From contig JAXMBX010000059.1 in the NCBI GenBank assembly GCA_046349635.1, forward strand, positions 1 through 29,528: a stretch of 29,528 nucleotides of DNA, in the 5' to 3' direction. This stretch comes from JAXMBX01 sp046349635 (GTDB taxonomy: Bacteria; Planctomycetota; Planctomycetia; Planctomycetales; Planctomycetaceae). Made by a program: the position numbers and the translations under genes. Of the stretch, positions 7,948 to 18,204 are shown one piece after another. The notes under the pieces are model-generated. The model ran no database searches. It was not told where the DNA came from and saw only the letters and a program-made list of their open reading frames with translations. The stretch's first letter is position 1, and every line of letters begins with the position of its first letter.

Positions 7948-8979
7948 TTAGCGACAGAGATGCGCGGGGAGCAGCCCGGTCCCTTCCGGGAAACCGTACA
8001 TCAGGTTGAAGTTCTGCACCGCCACGCCGGACGCCCCCTTGATGAGGTTGTCGAGGCATGCCAGCACGATCAACTGTCCCCGGCTGAACCGGACGGTGAT
8101 GTCGCAGTAGTTGGTGAAGGCACTGTCCTTTGTCGTGGGGAGATGCTCGACGATCCGCATGAACGGCTTCCCGGCGTAAAAGTCGCGATAGAGGGCCAGC
8201 AGTTCGGCCTGCGTGCGCGGTTGCTTCAGCCGGGGGTAGATCGTGCAGAGGATGCCCCGGTCCATCGGGACAAGATGGGGGGTGAAGACGACCTCGACCT
8301 TGCTCCCCGCGACGTCGCTCAGAACCTGGTCGATCTCCGGAGTGTGGCGATGCTTTCCGACCGAGTAGGCGGTGAAACTTTCATTGCACTCGGAATAGAG
8401 GTTTCCGAGCTTGGGAGTCCGCCCTGCCCCGGAGACGCCGCTCTTGGCGTCGATAATGATCCCGCTCTGTTCAATCCAGCCCGCTTTCACGAGCGGCGCG
8501 AGCGCGAGAATCGACGTGCTGGTGTAGCAACCCGGGTTGGCGACCAGCATCGCGGCGGGAATTTTTTCGCTCCACAATTCCGGGAGGCCATACACGGCAG
8601 TCGTCAGGCGCTCGGCGTCCGTATGCTCGTGCCCATACCACTCGGCGTAGACCTGTGCGTCCCGCAGGCGATAGTCGGCACTCAGGTCCACGACCCGGCA
8701 GCCCCCGGCCAGCAGTTTCGGGACCACCTCCATGCTGGCTACGTGCGGCAGGCAGCAGAAGACCAGTTCCGCCCGCTGGCAGACCTGTTCGGGGGTGAGG
8801 TCCTCACAGCGGATATCAATCCGCCCGGCCAGGCTGGGGTGCACGGTCGAGAGGGGCGGAGACCCTTCCTGCCGGCTGGTGACGGCTGTGATCTGCACGT
8901 GGGGATGGTTCAACGAAATGCGGATCAACTCCAGCGCGGTGTAGCCTGTGGCTCCCAGAATGGCGACTTTTACGGTCAT
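7948..8979 (-). CDS. argC: N-acetyl-gamma-glutamyl-phosphate reductase ArgC
   Basis: The 343-residue protein matches ArgC length. It performs the NADPH-dependent reduction of N-acetylglutamyl phosphate to the semialdehyde, the third step of arginine synthesis. The N-terminus VKVAILGATGYTALELIR is the Rossmann GxxGxxG nucleotide-binding segment. VANPGCYTS carries the catalytic Cys151, and AKSGVSGAGRTP is a conserved family loop. The start is ATG 8979. The gene leads the argC-argJ pair and is divergent from the ceramidase-like gene. No ARG-box-type operator was recognised in the 238-base divergent gap. Confidence 0.97.
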   Translation of the reverse strand: MTVKVAILGATGYTALELIRISLNHPHVQITAVTSRQEGSPPLSTVHPSLAGRIDIRCEDLTPEQVCQRAELVFCCLPHVASMEVVPKLLAGGCRVVDLSADYRLRDAQVYAEWYGHEHTDAERLTTAVYGLPELWSEKIPAAMLVANPGCYTSTSILALAPLVKAGWIEQSGIIIDAKSGVSGAGRTPKLGNLYSECNESFTAYSVGKHRHTPEIDQVLSDVAGSKVEVVFTPHLVPMDRGILCTIYPRLKQPRTQAELLALYRDFYAGKPFMRIVEHLPTTKDSAFTNYCDITVRFSRGQLIVLACLDNLIKGASGVAVQNFNLMYGFPEGTGLLPAHLCR

Positions 8980-9217
8980 CGAAACAGCTTCCGTCCAGAT
9001 TCGGTTCCAGATTGCAGTGAATTGTCACAAGTCCGCACCCATCTTACGCGTCAGACACTTCGGAACAAGCGTGAGTTCACCCGCCCGGTCACAATCCCCG
9101 AAAAACCACGTCGTTCGGAACCGCACGGGTCTCCTGGGGAAAACACTTTCGCGACGGATGATCCCCCTGCTACGATTTCACTGCCCCGTTTTTCTCCCTC
9201 ACATTCATGGTGATCCC

Positions 9218-10726
9218 ATGCCCGCCTCGACGAAGTTTTTTTCTCTTTGCCTGCTGTCTCTCTCCGCTCTGTTGCTTTCAGTTCAGCCTTTGGCGGCGGG
9301 ACTTCGGGCCGGGGTGGCCAAGGTGGACATCACCAACTACGAAGCGGGCCCGGTCAACGATCCGCTGTACGTCAAAGCCCTGGTCATCACGGATGAGACG
9401 ACCACGGTGGTGATTGCCACGGTGGATGCGGTTTCGCTGGGGGAAATCGGGTACATCAAGAACGACTACCTGGGGAAAGTCCGTGCGGAGTTACAAAAGG
9501 ATCTGAAAATCCCCCCTGCGCATGTCATCATCAACGCCAGCCATTGTCATGGCATTGTCTGCCCCGACGTCGCCCCGCGCACCGTGAAGGCGGTCGAACA
9601 GGCCCATAAGAATCTTGTCCCGGTCAAAGTGAAGGCTGGCGTGGGAGAGGAAAAACGGGTCGGAGAAAACCGCCGTCTGAAGCTGAAGAATGGCAAGGAA
9701 GCGGATGTCAGGCATGCTTATTCCCTTCCGCCGGACTCCGAGGTCGCCGGTATTGGCCCTATCGACCCGGAAATCGGCCTGCTGCGTCTTGATACGGCTG
9801 ATGGTAAGCCCCTCGCCGTCTTGTATAACTTCGCCTGCCATCCGATTCAGGGGGTCCCCAGCGGTGGCAACACCGCGGACTATGTCGCCTTCGCTTCCAA
9901 GGTCATAGAAGACAACTTCGAAGGGGCACTCGCCCTCTTCCTGCAGGGGTGTGGTGGTGATATCAACCCTGTGCAGTACAAGGATCCGGATAACCCCCGC
10001 AACGCCGAACAGCATGGCAACTTGCTCGGCCTGAGTGCCATGCGGGCGCTTCACAAGATCCCCGGCACGGAAACCGGGCCGCTGAAAGTCATCAACGAAA
10101 AGCTTGACCTGCCGCGGGCTGATCTCACCGACAAGATTGAAGCCAATCAGGCGGAGATCGACCGTTTGGTCAATTCCCTCAACGGGACCAGCCTGAACTT
10201 CAAGACATTTCTGCCGCTCTACATCAAGCACAAGGCTTCCGGGGACTATCCGGGTTATTACTCGCATCGCTACATGCACGACAAACTGATCGGCCGGGAG
10301 GATATGCAGAAGCTCGATGCCCAGAACCGCAAGAATCTGGACGACTACCTGGCGAATATCCAGACGATGGAAAACATCACGCGCGTCCGGACCAATCTGG
10401 CGCTGCTCAAGATGCACCAGGCGCAGAATGTCGCCGCCGGAAAGCGGACGATCGAGGTCGAGATCGTCGGCATCCGGATCGGCGATTTTGTCCTCCTCAC
10501 GTTTCCGGGAGAACTGACCGTGCAGATTGGACTGAACATCAAAGGGAAAGCCCCCCACGAACTGACGTTCGTCGCCGGCTACACCAACGGCTATATCTAT
10601 TACTGTCCCACCGCGGAACAGCTCAAAAATGTCGGCGGCGCCCAGGAGGATAGCGATTGCCTCCTGGCCCCTGAGTGGCAGGCTGTTTTCGAGAAAAAAG
10701 CGGCTGAAATCCTGCAGAAGCTGTAG
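9218..10726 (+). CDS. Secreted neutral/alkaline ceramidase-like hydrolase
   Basis: From ATG 9218 the protein has 502 residues. The open frame reaches back to 8948, but those 90 residues overlap argC and look non-coding. MPASTKFF followed by a hydrophobic core and PLAAG is a Sec signal peptide, cut near residue 27. The mature part opens RAGVAKVDIT, the usual start of the neutral ceramidase N-terminal domain (PF04734). Expected metal ligands are visible as NASHCHG (H109, H111) and FACHPIQG (H208); LQGCGGDINP (244-251) corresponds to the family GD-x-(S/N)P block. FPGELTVQIG and AGYTNGYIYY near the C-terminus fit the remaining Glu and Tyr ligands. Planctomycetes carry many such paralogues, and the true substrate, ceramide or another amide or ester, is unknown. 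A terminator follows 26 bases after the stop, so the gene is probably its own transcription unit. Confidence 0.85.
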   Translation: MPASTKFFSLCLLSLSALLLSVQPLAAGLRAGVAKVDITNYEAGPVNDPLYVKALVITDETTTVVIATVDAVSLGEIGYIKNDYLGKVRAELQKDLKIPPAHVIINASHCHGIVCPDVAPRTVKAVEQAHKNLVPVKVKAGVGEEKRVGENRRLKLKNGKEADVRHAYSLPPDSEVAGIGPIDPEIGLLRLDTADGKPLAVLYNFACHPIQGVPSGGNTADYVAFASKVIEDNFEGALALFLQGCGGDINPVQYKDPDNPRNAEQHGNLLGLSAMRALHKIPGTETGPLKVINEKLDLPRADLTDKIEANQAEIDRLVNSLNGTSLNFKTFLPLYIKHKASGDYPGYYSHRYMHDKLIGREDMQKLDAQNRKNLDDYLANIQTMENITRVRTNLALLKMHQAQNVAAGKRTIEVEIVGIRIGDFVLLTFPGELTVQIGLNIKGKAPHELTFVAGYTNGYIYYCPTAEQLKNVGGAQEDSDCLLAPEWQAVFEKKAAEILQKL

Positions 10727-10752
10727 ACGGCGTTGCGTTTTCGAAGAACTCT

Positions 10753-10787
10753 AACGCTCCATATCCGCACGATAGGGAGCGTTTTTT
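10753..10787 (+). terminator. Rho-independent terminator after the ceramidase-like gene
   Basis: AACGCTCC (10753-10760) pairs perfectly with GGAGCGTT (10776-10783) across a 15-base loop. The 3' arm ends in the first bases of a run of six T, giving the hairpin plus T-tract of an intrinsic terminator. Confidence 0.85.
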
Positions 10788-10867
10788 AATGCGCTCGCAT
10801 GGTTAATACCGAACTCCGCTGACGGTTACTTGTGTGTGACCGTTTTGCACAGGACGAGGATTTCACC

Positions 10868-11626
10868 ATGCCCGCGACTCTCTTTCCCGACATCGATCGC
10901 CTCTCCGCCGCACGCCGGCCCGATCGCTCCGCCGCAGGCTATCAGCAGTGGCTTGACCTCACGTTTCTCCACTGGCGATTGCCCCCCGAAGTCCTCGCCC
11001 CTTTGCTTCCGCCGGAACTGACGATTGATACCTGGGAGGGTGATGCCTGGCTTGGAATCGTGCCCTTCCGAATGAGGAATGTCCGCCCGTGGTGGTGCTG
11101 CTCCGTACCCGGTGTTTCCCATTTCGAGGAAACGAATCTCCGCACGTACGTCCACTTCAAAGGCCGGGAGCCCGGCGTCTGGTTTTTCAGTCTCGATGCC
11201 GCCCGCAGGCTGGCCGTGTTTCTCGCCCGCGTCGGCTGGCATCTCCCGTATCACTTCGCCCGGATGGAGATCAAGAAGAGCGACAACGAGATTCATTACC
11301 TCAGTTTCCGGCAGCAAGCCGGTTCGCCCCCCGCCCACGTCCACGTGCAGATCGAACTCTCCGAGCAAACTCCGCAACCCGCCGCGCCGGGTTCACTCGA
11401 AAGTTTTCTCGTCGACCGCTACCTGCTCTACTCCCACGCCCGCAACGGTGCAATTTTTCAGGGACAGGTGTTTCATCAGCCTTACCGGATCACCCCCGTG
11501 ACGGTAACCCACCTCAAGCAATCCCTGACGACGGCGGTGGGGATCGCCGTCCCCGACACGTGCGACCATGCGGTGTATTGCCCGGGGGTGGATGTGGAAG
11601 TCTTCGGGCTGCAGAAGGTCGTTTAA
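10868..11626 (+). CDS. DUF2071 (YqjF-like) protein
   Basis: From ATG 10868 (GAGG 8 bases upstream) the protein has 252 residues; an upstream in-frame start at 10832 would add 12. The family pattern is clear: WLDLTFLHWRLPPEVLAPLLP near the N-terminus, DTWEGDAWLGIVPFRM, then ETNLRTYVHFKGREPGVWFFSLDA, and a C-terminal WKxxG-like hydrophobic segment ending in CPGVDVEVFGL. DUF2071 proteins share the acetoacetate decarboxylase-like fold and have no agreed function; YqjF of Bacillus is the best-known member. No signal peptide or membrane span is seen, so it is likely cytoplasmic. It lies about 80 bases beyond the preceding terminator and 100 bases before the oxidoreductase gene. Confidence 0.85.
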   Translation: MPATLFPDIDRLSAARRPDRSAAGYQQWLDLTFLHWRLPPEVLAPLLPPELTIDTWEGDAWLGIVPFRMRNVRPWWCCSVPGVSHFEETNLRTYVHFKGREPGVWFFSLDAARRLAVFLARVGWHLPYHFARMEIKKSDNEIHYLSFRQQAGSPPAHVHVQIELSEQTPQPAAPGSLESFLVDRYLLYSHARNGAIFQGQVFHQPYRITPVTVTHLKQSLTTAVGIAVPDTCDHAVYCPGVDVEVFGLQKVV

Positions 11627-11729
11627 AACAGATGCACTGAAATTATGCATCGCCTTCCGGCCTCCGGCGTGGATACAATCAGCGTCTCATCGAGATGACC
11701 ACTGATTCTCCTGCATGCCGAGGCCTGCC

Positions 11730-12812
11730 ATGTCCGCTCTTTTCGCCCGCCGCGATTTCCTGCACCACGCCGCTGCCCTCTCGACCGGCCTGGCGACGGC
11801 GAACCTTTTCGCTGTCGATCAAGAAGCATCCGCAAAGCAACCGCGCATCAAGATCGGCCAGATCGGTGTCGGCCATGCCCACGCCAGCAAGATCTCCGCC
11901 TATCGCGCCTCGCCTGACTATGAAGTTGTCGGGATTGCCGAAGCTGATCCGGAACTGCGCCGCAAAGCGGAAACGCAGAAGGAATTTCAGGGGCTCACCT
12001 GGATGTCCGTCGAAGAACTCCTCAACTTCCGCGGCCTGCAGGCGGTCCTCGTCGAAACCAAAGTCCGCGACCTGCTCGACGTCGCCGAACTGTGCATCAA
12101 AGCCGGCAAGCATGTGCATCTGGACAAACCCGCCGGGGCCTCGCTCCCCAATACAAACGGATCCTCGATACCGCCGCCGAGAAGAAACTGATGGTCCAGA
12201 TGGGGTTCATGTATCGCTACAACCCCGGCGTGCTGTTGCTCAAGGAATTCTCTCCGGCAGGGCTGGTTGGGTGAAATCTTTGAAGTGCATACCGTCATGA
12301 GCAAGGTTGTCCTCCCAAACACGCGAACAACTCGCGGAGTTTTCCGGCGGGATCTTCTTCGAACTCGGCTGTCACATCCTCGATCTGGTGATCGGTGTGC
12401 TCGGTGCTCCCCAGAAAATCGCTTCCTTCAACCAGCACTCTTCCACGCTTAACGACGGCCTGCTGGACAACATGCTCGCTGTCCTCACGTATCCGCGTGC
12501 GACGGCGAGTGTGAAATCAAGTGCTCTCGAAGTGGAAGGCTTCGATCGCCGGCATCTGGTCGTCTGCGGTACGGAAGGGACCTTCCACATCCAGCCTCTC
12601 GACGATCCGCGGCGTGTCCTTTGTCCGCTCCGCATGGCGACTACAAACGAGGCACCCAGGAGATCAAATTTCCGCGCTATCACCGCTACGTCGGTGACGC
12701 CGCCGACATGGCAAAAGTCATCCGGGGTGAAAAGCAGGCGGACTATTCCTATGCCCACGATCTGGCGGTCCAGACCACGCTCCTGACGGCGTGCGGCATG
12801 CCCCTGACCTGA
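11730..12812 (+). pseudogene. Tat-exported Gfo/Idh/MocA-family oxidoreductase, four frameshifts
   Basis: Starting at ATG 11730 (a less likely ATG lies at 11715), FARRDFLHHAAALSTGLATA is a twin-arginine signal. KIGQIGVGHAHASKI is a Rossmann motif, and HLDKPAG corresponds to the family EKP motif. The frame breaks near 12146-12149 (CTCCCCAATAC reads as if one C were missing), near 12269-12271 (one extra G before TGAAATC), near 12311-12318 (one extra base) and near 12612-12622 (one missing base). Following the shifts restores RILDTAAEKKLMVQMGFMYR, then LGEIFEVHTVMSKVV, then REQLAEFSGGIFFELGCHIL and finally GDYKRGTQEIKFPRYHRYVG through to the stop at 12812. Total length is about 360 residues, normal for the family. 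Net shift is zero and two sites are clear homopolymers, so base-calling error is a serious alternative to real decay. The substrate (sugar or sugar-like) cannot be told. Confidence 0.8.
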
Positions 12813-12972
12813 TTTCGATCACCCGAAAAAGTCCGAAAACCGCGCGAAATCATCGGCGGTTCCTCTCGGCATTCCTGAACCCGGAATGTTACGATGAAGG
12901 ATCAACAAGGTTTGATGGATTCGGTGTCGAGAATGACCGGACAAGTACCGGCCAGGATGAAGGTATAGATTC

Positions 12973-15900
12973 ATGAGTGTGCGGCTCACTCTGGCCTGTT
13001 TTGGCCTGTTGATTCTGGCGTGCAGTGGCGGCTCCGTGAGAGCCGCTGAACCTGCCACACCCGCGGTCGCGGCCCCTGCTTCGGCCAAACCTGCCGCCCC
13101 AAATTTCTCGCGCGAGATTCGGGTGATTCTCGCTGAGAAGTGCATGAGTTGTCACAGCGGGGAGAAGCCCAAGGGGGGCTGGTCCCTGGCGGACAAGTCC
13201 CTCGCCTTCGCTCCTGATTCTGAGGAAAGCCGCGGATTGTCCCCGGCAAGCCGGATGAGAGTGAACTGATCCGCCGCATCCTCTCCAAGGAGGATGACCG
13301 CATGCCCCCCGCCGAGGCGAAGCCTCTACTCCCGCCGAGACCGACAAGCTGAAGCAGTGGGTGTCCTCCGGGGCCGAGTGGACTTTGCACTGGTCGTTCC
13401 AGCCTCTCTCGAAAGCTGCTCCCCGCGCCGTGAAGCAGGAGAACTGGCCCCGCAACGACATCGACCGCTTCATTCTTTCCCAGCTCGAAGCCAAAGGGAT
13501 TGCTCCTTCTCCCGAAGCGGACCGTTACACCCTCATCAAGCGACTCTATTACGATCTGCTCGGCCTGCCTCCCACTGTCGCGGAGGTGGACGCTTTCATT
13601 CTCGACAACCGTCCCGATGCCTATGCAACTGGTGGACCGGCTGCTGAAGTCCCCGCACTTCGGCGAACGCTGGGGCCGTCACTGGCTCGACCTGGCCCAC
13701 TACGCCGACTCCGATGGCTATGAAAAAGACCGCGCCCGTCCCGACGCTTACCTGTACCGCGACTGGGTCATCAACGCGATCAACCAGGACCAGCCTTTCG
13801 ACCAGTTCACCATCGAGCAACTCGCCGGCGATCTCGTTCCGAACTCCACTGCTCGCCAGAAAATCGCCACCGGCTTCCTAAGACAGACCCTCACCAATGA
13901 AGAAGGGGGAGTTGATCAGGAGGAGTATCGCGTCGCCGCATGCTTTGATCGTGCGGAGACTGTCGGGACCGTGTGGCTGGGGCTGACGGTCGGCTGTTTC
14001 CGCTGCCATGACCACAAGTACGATCCGCTTCCCCAGAAGGATTACTACCGCTTCTTCGCTTTCTTCAACGAATCGGATGAGGTCAACGACCCCCTGCCGA
14101 TTAAAGCCAAATCGATGCCGGATCTGGAGCAGAAACTGCATCCTCTGGAAACGGCTCCGCGGCGCTATGTCGCGTTAGCTCCGAAATGTGCCGAATGGGA
14201 AGCTCGTGAACACAAGCAGATCATGAGCCTGCCGGATGAACCGCTAAAAACCCGTCCCGTGGAACTGGCGAGCGTGACATCTCGTGCGCAACCCGATTTG
14301 AAATTCGTCATCCAGGGGGAAGCGGTCAGCCTTCCGCTCCCCGGCCACCGAGGTTGCTACCACTGGTGCCGCCAGTTCCGGCCCGCGAAACCAGCTCCGT
14401 CGCCGATCGCCGTCGAGAAATTCCCCGAGCGGGATGCCTACCGCGTGACGTTCCGCCTCAAGGAGGATCTCCGGCTGACCGGTTTTGAGGTCGCCGTTCC
14501 GCAGGATGAACGCCTTCCCAATAAAGGTCCGGGACTGGGGAAAGAGGGGGCGTTCGTCCTCACCGGTTTCCAGGCTTACGTCTGGCCTGCGGGGACTTCA
14601 CCCGAGACCGCGTCCAATCCGGACAACCTCAAGCAGGCCAAGCCGGTGGAACTGCATCGTCCGAAGGCGCGGCGTTCCGACAAGAAACTCTCTGCCGATA
14701 ACGTCCTGTTGAATGAGAACTCCGCGGAAAAGCAACGCGCCCAGCGGACCGGCTGGGGGGCACATGGGGACAGCGACAAGGAAAACGCGATCCAGTTCCG
14801 CACGCCGACTCCGCAGGACTTCAAGGCGGGACAGTTCTTCACCGTCATCCTCTCGCAGGAATTCGGCGAGCATCGCCTGATCGGGAAGTTCATCCTGACC
14901 GCTCTCGTCGGCGACGAACGGGGCCTCAACATTCCGAGCGATGAGATCGCCAACTTCCTGGAGATGTATCCGGAGAAGCGTGTCGCCAAGACCCGGAAGG
15001 CCCTCTTCGATTACTTCGTGGCGAATGTTGCCAAGGATGAGCAGAGCAAGAGTCTCAAGGCGCAGATCGCCGCGATTGAAAAAGAGCAGCAGGCGGAGTT
15101 GATGGAAATCCGGACTATCGGCACCCCTGCTCTGCCGCGCCGGACAAACATCTTCCACCGGGGAGAATTCCTGTCGAAGGGGGACCGGGTTTCCGCCGGC
15201 ACCCCTGCGATTCTGTCTCCGCTCCGTGTCCGCGAGCGGAACGCCAACCGTCTCGACCTCGCGAACTGGCTTGTCAGCCGGGAGAATGCCCTCACCCCCC
15301 GCGTAGCAGTCAACCACGTCTGGCAGCACCTGTTCTCGCAAGGGATCGTTCGTACCCCCAGTGACTTCGGCACGCGGGGGGAACCCCCCACGCATCCGGA
15401 ACTCCTCGACTGGCTGGCCAGAAAATTCCAGACCGATCTGAAGTGGAGTCGCAAGGATCTGATCCGCTTGATTGTCTCCTCGGCCGCTTATCGCCAGGCG
15501 TCGATATATCGTCCGGACATCGAAACGCAGGACCCGCGCAATCTCCTTGTCTTCCGCCAGAACCGATATCGCATCGAGAGCGAGCCGGTCCGCGACGTTC
15601 ATCTCGCGGTCGCCGGACTTCTCTCCGACAAGGTGGGAGGCCCCAGCGTCTTCCCCCCGATGCCGGATGACCTCGCCAAGCTGAGCTATGCGAATAACTT
15701 CTCCTGGAAGAACAGCGAAGGGGAACCGCGCTACCGGCGGGGGATGTATACGTTTTTCAAACGGACGATCCCGCATCCGAACCTGATGACCTTCGATTCG
15801 CCGGATGCGAATGTCGCCTGCGTTGCCCGGACAGTTTCGGATACGCCGCTGCAATCTTTGACGTTGTTGAATAACGAGGTCCACGTGGAAGCGGCTCAAG

Positions 15901-16181
15901 CTTTCGCCCAGCGCCTGCTCACCACAAAATTTGCGTCCGATCGCGATCGTCTGCTGTTCGCCGTCCGCACCTGCATTGCGCGTCCACCGGTCGACCACGA
16001 AGTCCAGACACTCGACCACGTTCTCAAACAGGGACGGGACTTCTACGCGGCGCACAAAGACCAGGCTGCGGAACTGATCAAACAGCATCCTCCCAAGGAT
16101 GTTGACCCCGCAGAGGGGGCCGCCTGGGTGAGTGTGGCCCGCGTCTTGTTGAACCTGGATGAACTCGTCACGCGCGAATAA
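12973..16181 (+). pseudogene. Planctomycete cytochrome c (PSCyt1) + DUF1549 + DUF1553 fusion, three frameshifts near the N-terminus
   Basis: ATG 12973 opens a Sec-type signal (LTLACFGLLILACSGGSVRA) and a PSCyt1 domain with the heme c motif CMSCH in EKCMSCHSGEKPKGG. The frame shifts near 13222-13238, after which IVPGKPDESELIRRIL and EDDRMPPAEAKPL are readable. It shifts again near 13325 (PLTPAET is restored by adding one base) and near 13622. Between the last two lie AEWTLHWSFQPL and the DUF1549 segment NDIDRFILSQLEAKGI. After 13625 a single uninterrupted frame runs to 16181: ERWGRHWLDLAHYADSDGYEKD, the second CFRCHDHKYDP motif, a carbohydrate-binding-like middle region, and the DUF1553 domain (ANRLDLANWLVSRENALTPR onward; RVAVNHVWQHLFSQGIV). 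These exported proteins occur in large families next to DUF1501 genes, as here, and probably act on polysaccharides or in electron transfer, but this is unproven. The long intact 3' part argues against an old pseudogene. Confidence 0.85.
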
Positions 16182-16227
16182 AGAGGATTAGCCGCTGAAA
16201 CGCGTCTCTCGATAAAGGATCACGGCC

Positions 16228-17742
16228 ATGGCCGAACGAACCCCGACACTCCTGGAACAACTCGCCTGGGGACAAACCCGCCGTCACTTTCTGACGTCGG
16301 CGGGCTATGGCCTCGGGATGGCCGCGTTGGCGCAACTGCTCGTGGAGGAAGGACACGTTTCCGCCGCGACTCCCTCCGCTTCCTCCCCCACCGCGCACGA
16401 CCCGCTGACTCCCAAGCCCCCCCACTTCAAGGGGAAAGCCAAGTCCTGCATCTTCATCTTCCTGGAAGGTGGGCCCAGTCAGATCGATCTGTACGACCCG
16501 AAGCCGGAACTCAATCGACTCCACGGTCAACCGCTCCCCGAATCCCTGACCAAGGAAGTCCGCTTCGCGTTCATCAAGAAGGAGACCGCGCGCCTGCAGG
16601 GGAGCAATCGCAAGTTTACGAAGCACGGGCAAAGCGGCATGGTGTTCAGCGACTTCCTGCCGCATGTCGCCACCTGTGCGGATGACATCCTGATGGTCCG
16701 TTCGATGCATACGGACCAGTTCAATCACCACCCCGCCCAGTTAACTCTCTTCTGTGGGCGCCCCTTCTTCGGCCTTCCGACCGCCGGCGCGTGGCTCGCC
16801 TGGGGCCTGGGAAGCGAATGCCGTAACCTCCCCGGTTATGTCGTCCTCACCGCCGGCCGGGGTACCAGCGGCGGTGCCTCGCTGTGGCAAAGCGGTTTCC
16901 TTCCCTCCGTTTACGCGGGGGTACTGTTCAGGAATCAGGGAGAACCGGTTCTCAACCTCAGCAACCCGCAGGGACTTTCGCCCGAAATGCAGCGGGCGGA
17001 CCTCGATGCGCTCCGCGCCCTGAATCAGTCCCACCTCGACGTTGTCCGCGATCCCGAAATTGCCAGCCGGATCGCCAGTTACGAGCTCGCCTTCCGGATG
17101 CAGTCCTCCGCTCCGGACCTCATTAATCTGAGCAGCGAGACGAAGGAAACTCTGGATGCTTACGGGGTGGATCGCCCGGATCCTGAAATCAAAGCCAGCC
17201 GAGGCGGCGGTCCGGGGCAATACCAGGCGTTCGCCAAGAACTGCCTGCTCGCCCGCAGGCTGGTGGAGCGGGGTGTCCGCTTCGTCCAGATCAACCACGC
17301 CTCCTGGGACCACCACTCCAATCTCGATGCCGAGCTGCAGGTCAACTCCGGCATGGCGGACCAGCCCGTCGCCGCCCTGATCAAGGATCTCAAGCAACGG
17401 GGCCTGCTCGATTCCACCCTCGTCGTGTTTGCCGGCGAATTCGGCCGCACTCCGCTCGGCGAGAACCGGCAAGGCTCCGGCAGCGTTACGGGACGGGATC
17501 ACCACCCGTATGCCTTCTCTCTGTGGATGGCAGGCGGCGGTGTGAAGGGGGGCCTGACTTACGGGGCCACCGACGACATCGGCTGGTCTGTCACCCAGAA
17601 CCCAGTGCACATCAACGACTGGCATGCCACCATGCTGCACCTGTTCGGTTTGAACCATCTCAAACTCACCCAGCGGCACAATGGCCTCGACGCGCGCCTG
17701 ACGGGGATCGCCGGAAAAGTCATCCCCGATTGGGTCGCCTGA
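16228..17742 (+). CDS. DUF1501 protein, Tat-exported, sulfatase-like fold
   Basis: The 504-residue protein starts at ATG 16228 with AAAGGA about 8 bases upstream. TRRHFLTSAGYGLGMAALA (R18, R19) is a twin-arginine signal typical of DUF1501 proteins. Family blocks follow in order: KSCIFIFLEGGPSQIDLYDPK, FSDFLPHVATCADDILMVRS, HADQFNHHPAQ-like MHTDQFNHHPAQ, RLVERGVRFVQINHASWDHH, and FAGEFGRTP with GRDHHPYAF. The conserved Asp and His residues in these blocks are those shared with the alkaline phosphatase/sulfatase superfamily. It follows the cytochrome/DUF1549/DUF1553 gene by 46 bases, the standard planctomycete pairing, so the two are surely cotranscribed and probably work together in the periplasm. 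The substrate is unknown. Confidence 0.93.
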   Translation: MAERTPTLLEQLAWGQTRRHFLTSAGYGLGMAALAQLLVEEGHVSAATPSASSPTAHDPLTPKPPHFKGKAKSCIFIFLEGGPSQIDLYDPKPELNRLHGQPLPESLTKEVRFAFIKKETARLQGSNRKFTKHGQSGMVFSDFLPHVATCADDILMVRSMHTDQFNHHPAQLTLFCGRPFFGLPTAGAWLAWGLGSECRNLPGYVVLTAGRGTSGGASLWQSGFLPSVYAGVLFRNQGEPVLNLSNPQGLSPEMQRADLDALRALNQSHLDVVRDPEIASRIASYELAFRMQSSAPDLINLSSETKETLDAYGVDRPDPEIKASRGGGPGQYQAFAKNCLLARRLVERGVRFVQINHASWDHHSNLDAELQVNSGMADQPVAALIKDLKQRGLLDSTLVVFAGEFGRTPLGENRQGSGSVTGRDHHPYAFSLWMAGGGVKGGLTYGATDDIGWSVTQNPVHINDWHATMLHLFGLNHLKLTQRHNGLDARLTGIAGKVIPDWVA

Positions 17743-18163
17743 GTCCGGTCTCGCGGCGAATTCTGCCGATTGCTCGCTGGGAGACCACGGTCGCTCGCTT
17801 CGCCGCGCCAAAAAATGTGCCTTGCGCTGCTCTCCGGCGGATGGAATTCGTTCTCTATTCTCCCCACATTCCGTGCGCATGATGGTACGGCTCTCTGCCT
17901 CTGAAATTCCTTCTCGCGCAAAGTTTCGTCTTGCGGTTCTTTCTCAAGTCATACTCCATTCAGAAGTTGTGATGGGGTTGATCCGCGTCATGGGCATATC
18001 GCGATCGATCCGTTTTATGAGCATGGCCTGAGTAACTGTGCAACTAGGTAATCTGTGCGTAGTCAGCACCCCGGAGTTAAGCCCTCCGATGTTCCGAAGT
18101 CGATCAAAAATCGAGAAACATGGAGGAATTGCGCGAGCCTGATTCATCAGGTCTCTCAAAGCT

Positions 18164-18184
18164 TTTGAATCCCGCGGATTCAAA
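18164..18184. promoter_or_regulatory. Inverted repeat upstream of the HtrA-like gene (first)
   Basis: TTTGAATCC (18164-18172) and GGATTCAAA (18176-18184) form a perfect 9-bp dyad around CGC, about 110 bases before the protease ATG. No T tract follows, so it is more like an operator than a terminator. The core GAATCCCGCG is nearly repeated in the second dyad at 18205. Confidence 0.4.
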
Positions 18185-18204
18185 GACGAGAGGGCTGGGC
18201 GATT

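Noticed and set aside
7867..9213. 448-codon plus-strand open frame opposite argJ and argC
   Set aside because: It overlaps two unmistakable arginine genes across their full length and has low-complexity, arginine-rich translation.
9491..10558. 355-codon minus-strand frame opposite the ceramidase-like gene
   Set aside because: Antisense shadow of a gene with a signal peptide and family motifs on the plus strand.
12146..12625. Programmed ribosomal frameshifting as the cause of the shifted frames
   Set aside because: Four shifts in both directions in one gene, at sites without a slippery heptamer and downstream stem-loop, do not fit programmed shifting.
14598..16088. 496-codon minus-strand frame opposite the DUF1549/DUF1553 gene
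   Set aside because: Antisense shadow; the plus strand carries the recognisable domains.
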